A model generated the notes under the pieces. The model had not been told where the DNA came from and made no database searches. It saw only the letters and a list, made by a program, of their open reading frames with translations. Source: Jannaschia sp. M317 (lineage in GTDB: Bacteria; Pseudomonadota; Alphaproteobacteria; Rhodobacterales; Rhodobacteraceae). Taken from it: a DNA stretch of 64,000 nucleotides. A program made the position numbers and the translations under genes. Within the stretch, counting starts at the first letter, position 1. Each line of letters begins with the position of its first letter. The DNA lies in contig NZ_CP081155.1 in assembly GCF_025141175.1 (NCBI RefSeq), forward strand, positions 716,001 to 780,000. The letters run 5' to 3'. Positions 8,950 through 17,663 of the stretch are shown in pieces.

Positions 8950-9812
8950 CAGGCGGCCTTGCGCGCCTTCAACGCCTCTTCCAGGTCGGCGTAGCTGGGG
9001 CGCATGTGGGTTGGCGTATTCTGGCGGCCGACTTCGATGCAGATGTTGGTGGCGTGGTTGTGGAGATTGGCAACCAGCACCTCCTGGATGAGGCTGTAGA
9101 AATGGCCATCCTGTTCCGCCACGTCCTTGAGGCGGACGGCAAAGGGACCGACCAGGCCATAGGCCAGAAACACCCCGAGGAACGTTCCGACAAGCGCCCC
9201 CCCGATCAGCTTTCCCAGAACCTCAGGCGGCTGATCGATGGAGCCCATTGTCTTGATGACCCCAAGAACGGCAGCGACGATGCCCAGGGCAGGCAGGCTG
9301 TCGGCCATGCTTTGCAAGGCGTGGCTGGAATGCATGGAGTGGTGGAGGTTTTCCTCGAGCCGTTTGCTCAGCACATCCTCCACCTGATGCGGATCGTCAT
9401 AGTTCATCGACATGGCTCGAAGGGTGTCGCAGATCATCGCGACCGCCTCCTTGTCGGCAAGGATCTTGGGGTAGTTCGCGAAGATGGTCGACTCCGCCGG
9501 GTTTTCGATATGCTCCTCCAAGGCAACGGGATTCTGCCGCCCGAGCCGCACAAGTTCATAGAGCAGGCAAAGCAGGTCACGATAATCATCCGGGACCCAT
9601 TTCGGCCCCTTGAAGATCTTTCCCACGTCCTTGAGCGTATGTTTCACCTGCGGGAAACTGTTGCCGACAAGAAAGGCCCCGACAGCGGCACCGCCGATCA
9701 TCGTCATTTCATAAGGGAGGGATTTCAGGATGATGGACATCTTGCCCCCGGCGAGCAGATAGCCGCCAAAGACCATGATGAAGGTACAGACAATTCCGAC
9801 AATTCCGATCAT
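8949..9812 (-). CDS. motA: Flagellar motor stator protein MotA
   Basis: A 287-residue protein with four membrane helices: two near the N terminus (starting MIGIVGIVCTFIMVFGGYLL) and two after a long cytoplasmic loop (PALGIVAAVLGVIKTMGS and IGGALVGTFLGVFLAYGLVGP). MotA forms the proton-channel stator with MotB. The cytoplasmic loop carries charged residues that contact FliG in the family. motB is not present in the window. It sits between a MotE-like gene and the large periplasmic gene in the leftward operon. Confidence 0.96.
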   Translation of the reverse strand: MIGIVGIVCTFIMVFGGYLLAGGKMSIILKSLPYEMTMIGGAAVGAFLVGNSFPQVKHTLKDVGKIFKGPKWVPDDYRDLLCLLYELVRLGRQNPVALEEHIENPAESTIFANYPKILADKEAVAMICDTLRAMSMNYDDPHQVEDVLSKRLEENLHHSMHSSHALQSMADSLPALGIVAAVLGVIKTMGSIDQPPEVLGKLIGGALVGTFLGVFLAYGLVGPFAVRLKDVAEQDGHFYSLIQEVLVANLHNHATNICIEVGRQNTPTHMRPSYADLEEALKARKAA

Positions 9813-9816
9813 GCGA

Positions 9817-10389
9817 TCACTCCGTCGCGGCGGTTGCGTTGCGGCCGGCCATCACCACGCTGAGCGCGTAGGCCTTCTCTGCCGAGAGATTCGAGAAAAT
9901 CGCGGAGGCGGCGTCGGGCCGCATCCGGGCCAGAAAACCTGACGCGAAATTGGCCTCCATCGTTTCGAACAACAGGGCTGCATCCTTGGGCTTCATGCCT
10001 TCGTAGACTTCGGTCAGCCGCGCCAGGTCGGTCTCGGAGGCTTGGTCAGATTGATACATCCGCGATTGCAGCCGCGCCTCCGCCTCGACCAAGGCGTCGA
10101 GCGATGCATTGATTTCCTGGCGCGCGACCTGCATGTCCTGCTCACGCAGTGCCACGGCCCCCTCGCGTGCCTCCAGCTCGGCGTCGCGCCTGGCGATTTC
10201 ACGCAGCAGGTTCGCGACCTCTTCCGAGGGGGGGCAGAGCAGCGAGGCCTGGGTCGGGATCTCCTGCTCCGGTTCGCCAGGCAGCGTTTCCAACCCGGCG
10301 GAGACGATTCGCGCCAGAGCCGACAGGGCCAACAGCCCCAGCAACGTGGCAAGCCCGAAGCGTTTGATCGGTTTGAACAGGGCTTTCAT
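9817..10389 (-). CDS. MotE-like membrane protein with MgtE-N-type domain
   Basis: About 190 residues: an N-terminal membrane helix, a coiled coil (about residues 60-120, starting EEVANLLREIARRDAELEA) and a C-terminal MgtE-N/FliG-like helical block (LTEVYEGMKPKDAALLFETM ending near LARMRPDAASAIFSNL). This architecture is that of MotE-family flagellar proteins, linked in rhizobia to stator chaperoning. A GGAGG site points to the ATG beginning MKALFK rather than an upstream ATG that would place the ribosome site inside the coding region. motA starts four bases beyond its stop. Confidence 0.7.
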   Translation of the reverse strand: MKALFKPIKRFGLATLLGLLALSALARIVSAGLETLPGEPEQEIPTQASLLCPPSEEVANLLREIARRDAELEAREGAVALREQDMQVARQEINASLDALVEAEARLQSRMYQSDQASETDLARLTEVYEGMKPKDAALLFETMEANFASGFLARMRPDAASAIFSNLSAEKAYALSVVMAGRNATAATE

Positions 10390-10403
10390 GGCATGATCCT
10401 CCT

Positions 10404-10781
10404 TCAAGCCTGATGTCGGAAGGCGCGGAAGGCCGGTGCCGCGTCAGCATCTTCTTGCGTGGTCGCGTGCAATGGCTCTTGCAGCTCTGCCTCAAGATCC
10501 TCCAACCCGGCCATCAACATCTCCAGGCGGCCGATCCGGTCGTCGGCGGCAGCGACGCCTTCGGTCATGCGGTCCGTTCTGTCGTCGACGTCGGACCGCG
10601 CGGCCTGAAGCGAGGATTGCAGTTGATCGACCTGCAACGACAAGGCCGCGACCGTGCCGCCGATTCCTGTTTCCAGGTCGTTGAACGCGCGCAACCGTTT
10701 CGACAGAACGCGGCAGTAGATTGCCATTCCGATGGTCGCGGACAGCAGAAGAAGATCGGAGAGAAGTCCAAGCAATATCAT
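10404..10781 (-). CDS. Small membrane-anchored coiled-coil protein
   Basis: 125 residues: one N-terminal membrane helix (about residues 2-22, LLGLLSDLLLLSATIGMAIY), then a long helical, acidic segment likely to form a coiled coil (QVDQLQSSLQAARSDVDD onward), ending in an Ala-rich tail. It starts one base before the fliL stop region ends and precedes the motE-like gene, so it is firmly in the motor operon. No family name is recognised. It may scaffold FliL or MotE. Confidence 0.75.
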   Translation of the reverse strand: MILLGLLSDLLLLSATIGMAIYCRVLSKRLRAFNDLETGIGGTVAALSLQVDQLQSSLQAARSDVDDRTDRMTEGVAAADDRIGRLEMLMAGLEDLEAELQEPLHATTQEDADAAPAFRAFRHQA

Positions 10782-10782
10782 G

Positions 10783-11262
10783 TCAGGTGATCACAAAATC
10801 GATGATGAGAAGGTCCGAAACAGCCTCGGGCCCGGCAAGAAGTTGCACACGGCGCAGCAATTGGGCGCGAATTCGCAGCAGGGAGGAGGGATCCTCCAGC
10901 ATGTCGACGGAAAGCGCGCGAAGGTAGGTTGCAAAGATATCCAGGATGCGGGGCTGCAGGTCCGGCACATGATCGGCCCCCTCATGCGCGGTTTGCAGGA
11001 ACGCGCGAAACCGCAACTGCTTGAGCGATCCGGGCCCGCCGACGGTCACCAGCATCGGGTCGAGTTCCAGAAACTCCGGCCCTTTGGCGTCGGCGACCGG
11101 ATGCGGCACCTCTTCCTTGGCCAGCAGGTCGTCAGCCATGCCCGAATAGGTGGCGAAAAATCCCGCCCCGCCCAGCCCGAGCGCGAGAATCACGACGATC
11201 AGCCAGCCGATCAGGCCCAGGCCCTTTTTCTTTTCAGGGGGTTCGGTGGTTTCATCGGCCAT
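10783..11262 (-). CDS. fliL: Flagellar basal-body-associated protein FliL
   Basis: 159 residues with a short cytoplasmic Lys/Glu/Pro-rich N terminus, one membrane helix (about residues 16-40, GLIGWLIVVILALGLGGAGF) and a periplasmic SPFH-like domain (FLELDPMLVTVGG, LRFRAFLQT, and the final strand LIIDFVIT). FliL surrounds and stabilises stators. The ATG has a GAGGG site. A longer frame runs upstream across the promoter region but is not supported. It is the first gene of the leftward motor operon, divergent from fliF. Confidence 0.9.
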   Translation of the reverse strand: MADETTEPPEKKKGLGLIGWLIVVILALGLGGAGFFATYSGMADDLLAKEEVPHPVADAKGPEFLELDPMLVTVGGPGSLKQLRFRAFLQTAHEGADHVPDLQPRILDIFATYLRALSVDMLEDPSSLLRIRAQLLRRVQLLAGPEAVSDLLIIDFVIT

Positions 11263-11306
11263 ATCGGCACCCTCTTGTTGCGAGGATGGTGATAACCGAC
11301 CGGTGG

Positions 11307-11331
11307 CTAACCGATTCTTAATAGGAATCGG
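11307..11331. promoter_or_regulatory. CtrA-like box overlapping a perfect palindrome between fliL and fliF
   Basis: CTAA-N7-TTAA at 11307-11321 is one mismatch from the CtrA consensus. The N7 spacer is also the left arm of a perfect palindrome: CCGATTC, 7-base spacer, GAATCGG (11311-11331). The site lies 45-50 bases from both divergent starts and could control both operons. Overlap of the two motifs suggests that CtrA and a second dimeric regulator might compete there (inference). Confidence 0.5.
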
Positions 11332-11381
11332 GAATCTTGTCCCCAAGCCCAGAATGGGTCGACCTTCCCGGAGGATGAGAT

Positions 11382-13040
11382 TTGGACAGTTTCGCAGCCT
11401 ATTGGCAGGCACAGGATAAACGTCGGCTGACGATCCTGGCGCTGGCAACGATCGTGGCCTTTCTGGCGGTGCTGTTCCTGACGCGCCTGGCCATGGCCCC
11501 ACGGATGGAACTGCTTTATGCGCGGCTGGATCCCGCGGCGGCGGGGGAAGTCGTGGCCGCGCTGGAAACGCGCGGCGTGGCGCACGAGGTGCGCGGCGAC
11601 GCGATCTATGTGGACGGTGCCGCGCGCGACAACCTGCGCCTGCAGCTCGCAGGCGAAGGCCTGCCGCGCACCGACGGCACGGGGTATGAACTGCTGGACG
11701 GGCTCAGCGGCTTCGGGACCACGTCGCAAATGTTCGATGCCGCGTATTGGCGTGCCCGCGAGGGAGAGTTGACGCGCACGATCCTGGCCGGAAACGGTGT
11801 GAAATCGGCCCGCGTCCATATTGCCACCGCCGATGCCTCCCCCTTCTCGCGGGAACGCGAGGCCAGCGCGTCGGTCACGATCGGCATGACCACAGGTGCG
11901 GTCGGGGCAACGCTTGCGCAATCCGTGCAATCGCTCGTCGCAGGGGCCGTCCCCAACCTTGTCCCCGAAGCGGTAACCGTGATCGATTCGGCCAGCGGTC
12001 GCGTGGTAAGCGGCGATGCGGTCAGCGCGGAACGCGATACCCGCGACGCACGCGTGGCTGAAATGCGGAACGCTGTCGAGAATTTGCTGGCCGCCCGTGT
12101 GGGGGAAGGCCGATATGTTGTGGAACTTGCCGTCGAAACCCGAAACGACCGCGAGGTCATCAGCGAGCGTGTCATTGACCCCGAAAGCCGTGTCGTCCTG
12201 TCCACCGACACAGAGGAGCGGAGCAATTCCGAGCGCGGCGGGGCCGGTGCGGGGGTCACAGTTGCCAGCAATCTGCCCGACGGTGATGCCGCCAACGGCG
12301 AGGGTAGCGAATCGAACAACGCCGAAACGCGAGAGCGTGTGAACTACGATTTTTCCGCCACCGAACGGCAGATCGAGCGTGGTCCCGGCAGCATCGAACG
12401 CCTGACCGTCGCCGTCATGGTCGACGGGCTGCGGGATGTCGGCGAAGACGGCGTCACCACCTGGGCCCCCCGCTCCGAAGAGGAAATGGCGGTTCTGCGC
12501 GAATTGGTGCAATCGGCGGTGGGCTTCCGCGAGGATCGCGGCGATGCGGTGACCGTTCGCAGCATGGAATTCCAGCTGCCCGAAGGACCCGAGGCCGCGC
12601 CAACCCTGTCGCTGCCCTGGCTCAGTGGCGGTCAGTTGACCCAGCTGGTGACGGCGGCCTTGTTGGCGCTGGTGGCCATTGCGGCCCTGGCTTTCTTTGT
12701 CCGCCCGACCCTGCGGGGCCTCTTGATGCCGCAGGCCTTGCCGGCCCCGACCGACACCGCCGCTGACGACGGCGAGACGGCAGCCGACCTCCCCGATACG
12801 TCCTTGCCGCGCGAACTGCCGGGCCCCGGGGCTGCGCCGACTGCCTTGCTCGCCAGTGACGCGAAAGCGGATCTGCCGGATATGTCCGACCTTGGTGCCC
12901 TGCCTGAATGGTCCGAAGAAGAAGGCGAGCCGGGAGAGGATCCTGTGGACCGCTTGCGGCAGCTCATCTCCGAGCGGCGCGAAGAAACGATCGAAGTGCT
13001 GCGCGGCTGGATGGAAGACACGCCGGAAGATGTCCGATGA
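11382..13040 (+). CDS. fliF: Flagellar MS-ring protein FliF
   Basis: 552 residues with two membrane helices (about residues 16-38 and 418-438) flanking a large periplasmic ring-forming domain (ARLDPAAAGEVVAALETRGV; GYELLDGLSGFGTT; YWRAREGELTRTI), and a C-terminal cytoplasmic tail ending in an acidic helix that binds FliG in the family. The start is a TTG preceded by GGAGG at 11370-11374. No better ATG exists in frame near the conserved N terminus. It begins the fliF-fliH-fliN-fliP operon and overlaps the next gene by 4 bases. Confidence 0.95.
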   Translation: MDSFAAYWQAQDKRRLTILALATIVAFLAVLFLTRLAMAPRMELLYARLDPAAAGEVVAALETRGVAHEVRGDAIYVDGAARDNLRLQLAGEGLPRTDGTGYELLDGLSGFGTTSQMFDAAYWRAREGELTRTILAGNGVKSARVHIATADASPFSREREASASVTIGMTTGAVGATLAQSVQSLVAGAVPNLVPEAVTVIDSASGRVVSGDAVSAERDTRDARVAEMRNAVENLLAARVGEGRYVVELAVETRNDREVISERVIDPESRVVLSTDTEERSNSERGGAGAGVTVASNLPDGDAANGEGSESNNAETRERVNYDFSATERQIERGPGSIERLTVAVMVDGLRDVGEDGVTTWAPRSEEEMAVLRELVQSAVGFREDRGDAVTVRSMEFQLPEGPEAAPTLSLPWLSGGQLTQLVTAALLALVAIAALAFFVRPTLRGLLMPQALPAPTDTAADDGETAADLPDTSLPRELPGPGAAPTALLASDAKADLPDMSDLGALPEWSEEEGEPGEDPVDRLRQLISERREETIEVLRGWMEDTPEDVR

Positions 13041-13621
13041 GCCGTCTGCCATTGGAAGATTTCGGCAAGCCCCGACCCATCCCCGTGCCTGAAATCGCGA
13101 CGATGCCCGTCGATACGGAAGAGTTCGACGCCGCCTACAACGCCGGGTGGGACGACGCCATGGCGCAGGTCGACAGCGAGCAAGGCCGCATCGGCGAGAA
13201 GCTGGGTGATCGTCTGGTGACGCTGGAACGCGATCAGAAGGCGGCCATTTCGTCGGCCATCGCCGCGTTGGAGCCGATGCTTCACGAGGTTTTCGACAAG
13301 CTGCTTCCGCGTGCTGCCGAACGCTCCTTTCTGGCGATCCTGCTTGATGAGATCCGCGACCTCATGGCCGCGGAGGCTGGCAAGCTGCTGATTCAGGTCG
13401 CCCCGGAGGAAGCCCCGGAACTGGGCCGTTTGCTGGATCGTGCCAACATCTCACCCGAACGGGTCACCGTCCGCGCAGAACCGGCACTGGCCCTGTCTCA
13501 GGCGCTGGTACGCTGGGACGACCAGGAACGCCGCATCGACCTGGAGGCGGTCTTGTCCGCCCTGGATGATGCCCTCGAATCCTTCCTTGCCTCCATTGAA
13601 CAGGAGCCCTCAGATGGCTGA
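13037..13621 (+). CDS. FliH-like flagellar export ATPase regulator
   Basis: 194 residues, acidic and largely helical. The N terminus is Pro-rich (LPLEDFGKPRPIPVPE); a middle helix (AGWDDAMAQVDSEQGRIGEK) precedes a C-terminal domain with RSFLAILLDEIRDLMAAEAG and a WDD strand, the FliH/YscL layout. FliH dimers bind the export ATPase FliI and FliN. Location between fliF and fliN supports this. Sequence conservation in the family is low, so the symbol is left out. It overlaps fliF (ATGA) and fliN. Confidence 0.55.
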   Translation: MSRLPLEDFGKPRPIPVPEIATMPVDTEEFDAAYNAGWDDAMAQVDSEQGRIGEKLGDRLVTLERDQKAAISSAIAALEPMLHEVFDKLLPRAAERSFLAILLDEIRDLMAAEAGKLLIQVAPEEAPELGRLLDRANISPERVTVRAEPALALSQALVRWDDQERRIDLEAVLSALDDALESFLASIEQEPSDG

Positions 13622-13877
13622 CGACACCCGCAACGCCCTGTCCCGCGTCCCCGTGGAAATCACGATCTCCGTGGGTCGCGCCCACCCCACGGTGTCGGAG
13701 TTGTTGACCCTGCGCCGCGACGCCGTTCTGCCGCTGGATCGCGGCGTGGACGACCCGGTGGAGCTTTATGCCGGGGACCGGTTGATCGCGCGCGGACAAT
13801 TGCAGGCCGATGAGAGCGGGTCTGGCCGGTTGGCCGTCCGCCTGACCGAAGTGTCCGAGCCGGACGGCGTCGCGTGA
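13614..13877 (+). CDS. fliN: Flagellar motor switch protein FliN
   Basis: 87 residues covering a single FliN/SpoA (FliMN C-terminal) domain: VPVEITISVGRAHPTVSELL, then LRRDAVLPLDRGVDDPVELYAG and RLIARGQL, ending in a VRLTEV strand. FliN makes up the lower C ring, binding FliM and the export complex. It is shorter than enteric FliN because the variable N-terminal extension is almost absent. It overlaps both neighbours. Confidence 0.92.
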   Translation: MADDTRNALSRVPVEITISVGRAHPTVSELLTLRRDAVLPLDRGVDDPVELYAGDRLIARGQLQADESGSGRLAVRLTEVSEPDGVA

Positions 13878-14584
13878 CCGCACTGCGCGCCCTCGCGATC
13901 CTGTCGGCCCTGATGCTTGCCGCCCCGGCAAGCGCGCAGGAGCTGTCGTTTACCTTGGGCGACGAGGGGTCGCTGACGTTCCGGTCGATGCAGTTGATCG
14001 CGCTGCTCACCGTGCTCAGCCTGGCGCCGGGCATTGCCATCACGGTGACCTGTTTTCCCTTCATCGTCACGGTTCTATCGATCCTGCGGCAGGCCATCGG
14101 ATTGCAGGCGTCGCCCCCCAACATGTTGATCGTCAGCCTGGCGTTGTTCCTGACCTATTTCGTGATGGAGCCTGTCTTTACCGCCGCCTACACGCAGGGT
14201 CTGGCACCCCTGGCCGAAGGCGATCTGACACCGGAACAGGCGTTCCAGGCCACGATGCAGCCCTTCCGCGTCTTCATGGCCGCGCGCGTCGATCCCGAAA
14301 CGCTGGAACATCTGCGCGCGCTTCGCCCCGCGGCAGAGGCGGATGCGCTTTCGGTGCTGGTTCCCTCGTTCCTGTTGTCGGAAATCAGTCGCGCGTTTCA
14401 GATCGGGTTCCTTGTGTTCATGCCATTCCTGATCATCGACATGGTTGTCGCCGCCGTCCTGATGTCGATGGGCATGATGATGGTCCCGCCCGCCATCGTG
14501 TCGCTTCCGTTCAAGCTGGCGTTCTTTGTCGTGGTGGACGGCTGGACGTTGGTGTCCGGCGCGCTCGTCCGTAGTTACCTCTGA
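13874..14584 (+). CDS. fliP: Flagellar export gate protein FliP
   Basis: 236 residues starting at a GTG that overlaps the fliN stop (GTGA). It begins with a cleavable signal peptide (to about PASAQ, residue 20), a known FliP trait, and contains the family core: FIVTVLSILRQAIGLQ, SPPNMLIVSLALFLTYFVM, and LLSEISRAFQIGFLVFMPFL, then MSMGMMMVPP. FliP pentamers with FliQ and FliR form the secretion pore. Confidence 0.96.
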   Translation: MTALRALAILSALMLAAPASAQELSFTLGDEGSLTFRSMQLIALLTVLSLAPGIAITVTCFPFIVTVLSILRQAIGLQASPPNMLIVSLALFLTYFVMEPVFTAAYTQGLAPLAEGDLTPEQAFQATMQPFRVFMAARVDPETLEHLRALRPAAEADALSVLVPSFLLSEISRAFQIGFLVFMPFLIIDMVVAAVLMSMGMMMVPPAIVSLPFKLAFFVVVDGWTLVSGALVRSYL

Positions 14585-14594
14585 AAGGATCGAC

Positions 14595-15242
14595 ATGTTG
14601 CTCCGTCGTAGCGAAGACCCATCCCCCGCCCGCACCCCCGCCGAGAAGGCGCAGGCCCTGCTTGCCCTGCTGGGAGAGGAGGCCGGGGCGATCGGCGTGC
14701 GGGGTACGCCGCCCGGCGCGCCCATTTCGGACGATCATCTGCGCCGCATGGCGCGGGATCTGATTTCGCAGGTCGAGGCCAGGCCACCTAAAACCACGCC
14801 CGCCGAGGCCGCAACCGACCCCGGCCCCGGCCCAAAGCGGACGCTGTTTCGAAACCCCGCGCCCTTGGCGCAGCCAATGCCCGAGACCGCCTCCGCGCCA
14901 CGTGCCGCCCGGGCACCCGCCCCCGAGGACAGCCCCGCGATGCCCGCGCGCGCGGACCTGACCCCGCCCCGACCGGAACGGCAGGCCCGTCTTTCCGTGC
15001 CGCGCCCCTTTGCGCCCCCGGCCGAAGTCGCGCGCCCCGCGCCGGTTCTGCCGATGTCCGAGGTGCGCCGCCTGATTGCCGAAGGTGTCGATGCCGAGGC
15101 ACCGGGTCGCGAACACCCCGCCGTTGTCGCGCTCACGCTGGACGGGTTGCCGCCGCTGGAACAGGCCGCCGCGCTGCGCCGCCTGCCGCGCGGACAGGTG
15201 CGCGCCGTCCACCGCGCGCTGCGCCTGTTGGAGATGGCCTGA
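14595..15242 (+). CDS. Pro/Ala-rich hypothetical protein at the end of the fliF operon
   Basis: 215 residues. The N terminus is a short helical region (TPAEKAQALLALLGEEAG), the middle (about residues 60-145) is a disordered Pro/Ala/Arg-rich stretch, and the last 60 residues are folded-looking (VLPMSEVRRLIAEGVDAE, LDGLPPLEQAAALRRLP). An AAAGGAT site lies before the ATG. It follows fliP closely and is probably co-transcribed. No family recognised. The layout of a disordered middle between two helical ends would suit a flagellar adaptor, but that is a guess. Confidence 0.65.
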   Translation: MLLRRSEDPSPARTPAEKAQALLALLGEEAGAIGVRGTPPGAPISDDHLRRMARDLISQVEARPPKTTPAEAATDPGPGPKRTLFRNPAPLAQPMPETASAPRAARAPAPEDSPAMPARADLTPPRPERQARLSVPRPFAPPAEVARPAPVLPMSEVRRLIAEGVDAEAPGREHPAVVALTLDGLPPLEQAAALRRLPRGQVRAVHRALRLLEMA

Positions 15243-15263
15243 CCTGGCCCGCGGCCTGAACAG

Positions 15264-15285
15264 AAAAGGGGCCCCGCAGGGCCCC
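15264..15285 (-). terminator. Rho-independent terminator of ettA
   Basis: On the minus strand a perfect GC hairpin (GGGGCCC, 4-base loop, GGGCCCC; 15268-15285) is followed by TTTT. It begins six bases after the ettA stop codon. The plus strand lacks a T tract, so it serves ettA rather than the converging flagellar operon. Confidence 0.8.
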
Positions 15286-15290
15286 GACCC

Positions 15291-16946
15291 TTAGCGGGTG
15301 AACTTCTTGTATTTGACCCGCGTGGGTTCCAGCGCATCCGGCCCCAGCCGCCGTGCCTTATCTTCCTCATAGGCCTCGAAGTTGCCCTCGAACCATTCCA
15401 CATGGGCATCGCCTTCGAAGGCGAGAATGTGGGTGCAAAGCCGGTCGAGGAAGAAACGATCGTGCGAGATGACCACGGCGCAGCCCGCGAAATCGGCAAT
15501 CGCGTCTTCCAGCGCGCGCAGCGTTTCCACATCCAGGTCGTTGGTCGGTTCGTCGAGCAGCAGGACGTTGCCGCCCTCCTTGAGCAGGCGCGCCATGTGG
15601 ACCCGGTTGCGTTCACCACCCGACAGCAGGCCAACCTTCTTTTGCTGATCGCCGCCCTTGAAGTTGAACGATCCGCAATAGGCGCGGGAGTTGACCTCCG
15701 CATCGCCCAGCTTGATCAACTCGGCCCCGCCGGAGATCGCCTCCCAGACGGTTTCATTCGGGGCCAGGTCGTCGCGCGACTGATCGACATAGGACAGTTT
15801 GACCGTATCGCCGTATTCGACGGTGCCGGAATCCGGCTGCTCCTGCCCGGTGAGCATGCGGAACAGGGTCGATTTACCCGCACCGTTCGGGCCGATCACA
15901 CCGACGATCCCGCCGGGGGGGAGGGAAAAGGACAGGTTCTCGACCAGCAGCTTGTCGCCGTAGGCCTTGGTCAGGTCATTGACCTCGATCACCTTGGAGC
16001 CCAGGCGCGGCCCGTTGGGAATGACGATCTGGGCGCGACCGACCTTCTCGCGTTCCGACTGGCCCGCCATTTCCTCGTAGGCGTTGATCCGCGCTTTGGA
16101 TTTGGCCTGCCGCGCCTTGGCACCGGCGCGAATCCATTCCAGTTCCCGCTCCAGCGTTTTGGACCGGGATTTGTCTTCCTTGGCTTCCTGGGCGACGCGC
16201 TTGGCCTTCTGCTCCAGCCAGGCGGAGTAGTTGCCTTCGTAGGGAATGCCCCGTCCGCGATCCAGCTCCAGGATCCAGCCGGTGATGTCGTCCAGGAAAT
16301 AGCGGTCGTGGGTCACGATCAGGATCGTGCCCTTGTAGTCGATCAGGTGACGCTGCAGCCAGGCGATCGTCTCGGCGTCCAGGTGGTTGGTCGGCTCGTC
16401 CAGCAGCAGCATATCGGGTGCCTGCAGCAACAGCTTGCACAGCGCGACACGGCGCCGCTCCCCGCCGGACAGATTGGCGGGGGACGCGTCGTCGGGGGGG
16501 CAGCGCAGCGCCTCCATCGAGACGTCGATCTGGCTGTCCAGATCCCACAGGTTCTGGCTGTCGATCTCGTCCTGAAGGGCGGCCATCTCGTCGGCGGTCT
16601 CGTCCGAGTAGTTCATCGCCAATTCATTGTAGCGATCCAGGATGGCCTTTTTCTCGGCCACGCCCAGCATCACGTTTTCGCGCACGGTCAGGCTTTCGTC
16701 CAATGCGGGTTCCTGCGGCAGATAGCCGACGCGGGCCCCTTCGGCGGCCCAGGCCTCGCCCTGAAAATCGGGATCCTGACCGGCCATGATCTTCATCAGG
16801 GTCGATTTACCGGTGCCGTTGACGCCGACGACGCCGATCTTCACGCCGGGCAGGAACGACAGGCGGATGTTCTCGAACACCTTCTTGCCGCCCGGATAGG
16901 TCTTGGACACGCCGTCCATGTGGTAGACGTATTGATAGGCTGCCAT
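15291..16946 (-). CDS. ettA: Energy-dependent translational throttle protein EttA (ABC-F ATPase)
   Basis: 551 residues with two ABC ATPase domains in one chain and no membrane segment. Walker A motifs are GVNGTGKST and GPNGAGKST; signatures are [15 protein letters not shown] and [15 protein letters not shown]; both Walker B sites end in DEPTN. The linker arm is rich in Lys/Arg. EttA binds the ribosomal E site and couples translation start to ATP/ADP level. Its length and C terminus ([10 protein letters not shown]) match EttA rather than Uup. GGAGAG precedes the ATG. Confidence 0.96.
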   Translation of the reverse strand: MAAYQYVYHMDGVSKTYPGGKKVFENIRLSFLPGVKIGVVGVNGTGKSTLMKIMAGQDPDFQGEAWAAEGARVGYLPQEPALDESLTVRENVMLGVAEKKAILDRYNELAMNYSDETADEMAALQDEIDSQNLWDLDSQIDVSMEALRCPPDDASPANLSGGERRRVALCKLLLQAPDMLLLDEPTNHLDAETIAWLQRHLIDYKGTILIVTHDRYFLDDITGWILELDRGRGIPYEGNYSAWLEQKAKRVAQEAKEDKSRSKTLERELEWIRAGAKARQAKSKARINAYEEMAGQSEREKVGRAQIVIPNGPRLGSKVIEVNDLTKAYGDKLLVENLSFSLPPGGIVGVIGPNGAGKSTLFRMLTGQEQPDSGTVEYGDTVKLSYVDQSRDDLAPNETVWEAISGGAELIKLGDAEVNSRAYCGSFNFKGGDQQKKVGLLSGGERNRVHMARLLKEGGNVLLLDEPTNDLDVETLRALEDAIADFAGCAVVISHDRFFLDRLCTHILAFEGDAHVEWFEGNFEAYEEDKARRLGPDALEPTRVKYKKFTR

Positions 16947-17063
16947 CGTCTCTCTCCGCGTCTGAGGTCGGCCCGCCGTCTACCGCGTGGCGGCGGTCCG
17001 CGAAAGGGGCAGATTGCACCGGGGGCTTGCGCCCTGCGGATCGCTCCGCCAAGGCTGGCCGCC

Positions 17064-17663
17064 ATGCGCGAAGGCTTTCCATATGCGGTGCCGGGGATGG
17101 TCGTGGGTCTTCTGGGCGGGTCGTTCGACCCCGCCCACGGCGGTCATGTGCATATCACCCGCGAGGCGCTGCGCCGGTTCGGGTTGGACCGGGTCTGGTG
17201 GCTTGTCAGCCCCGGCAACCCGCTGAAGGCGCGAGGGCCTGCGGCCTTGCCGAAGCGGATGGTGCGGGCGCGCGCGGTCATGCAGCACCCGCGCGTCATC
17301 GTCACCGATATCGAGGCACGGCTGGGCCTGCGCTACACCGCGCAGACAATCCGCGCGCTGCGTCGTCATTACCCTGGCGTGCGGTTCGTCTGGCTGATGG
17401 GGGCCGACAATCTGGCGCAGGTGCACAGGTGGGAGGATTGGCGCTCGATCCTGGACACCGTCCCTGTCGGCGTTCTGGCCCGCCCCGGCGACCGCATTGC
17501 GGCGCGCACGTCGCGCGCGGCCAAGATCTACCGGCAGCACAAAGTTCCCGCCCCCGCCGCGCACCGGCTGGGGTGGATGCAGGCCCCGGCCTGGGCTTTT
17601 GTGAACGTGCCGATGAACGCCGCGTCTTCGACCGCGATCCGTGCGGGCGGCGGCTGGGACTAG
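17064..17663 (+). CDS. nadD: Nicotinate-nucleotide adenylyltransferase NadD
   Basis: 199 residues with the nucleotidyltransferase motif [14 protein letters not shown] near residues 18-31 and the C-terminal signature around [12 protein letters not shown] (ISSTxIR type). NadD converts nicotinate mononucleotide plus ATP to deamido-NAD in NAD biosynthesis. A very long open frame runs upstream antisense to ettA, but family length and the start [11 protein letters not shown] set the true start. Its stop shares the CTAG palindrome with the convergent transporter gene. Confidence 0.93.
   Translation: MREGFPYAVPGMVVGLLGGSFDPAHGGHVHITREALRRFGLDRVWWLVSPGNPLKARGPAALPKRMVRARAVMQHPRVIVTDIEARLGLRYTAQTIRALRRHYPGVRFVWLMGADNLAQVHRWEDWRSILDTVPVGVLARPGDRIAARTSRAAKIYRQHKVPAPAAHRLGWMQAPAWAFVNVPMNAASSTAIRAGGGWD

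Noticed and set aside
11263..11290. GGCAC...TTGC resembling a sigma-54 promoter upstream of fliL
   Set aside because: Spacing between GG and GC elements is 12 instead of 10 bases, and it overlaps the fliL ribosome-binding site.
15402..17063. Long open frame on the plus strand opposite ettA, continuous with nadD
   Set aside because: It is antisense to a well-supported ATPase gene; nadD family length and start fix the gene at 17064. No domain is seen in the antisense part.
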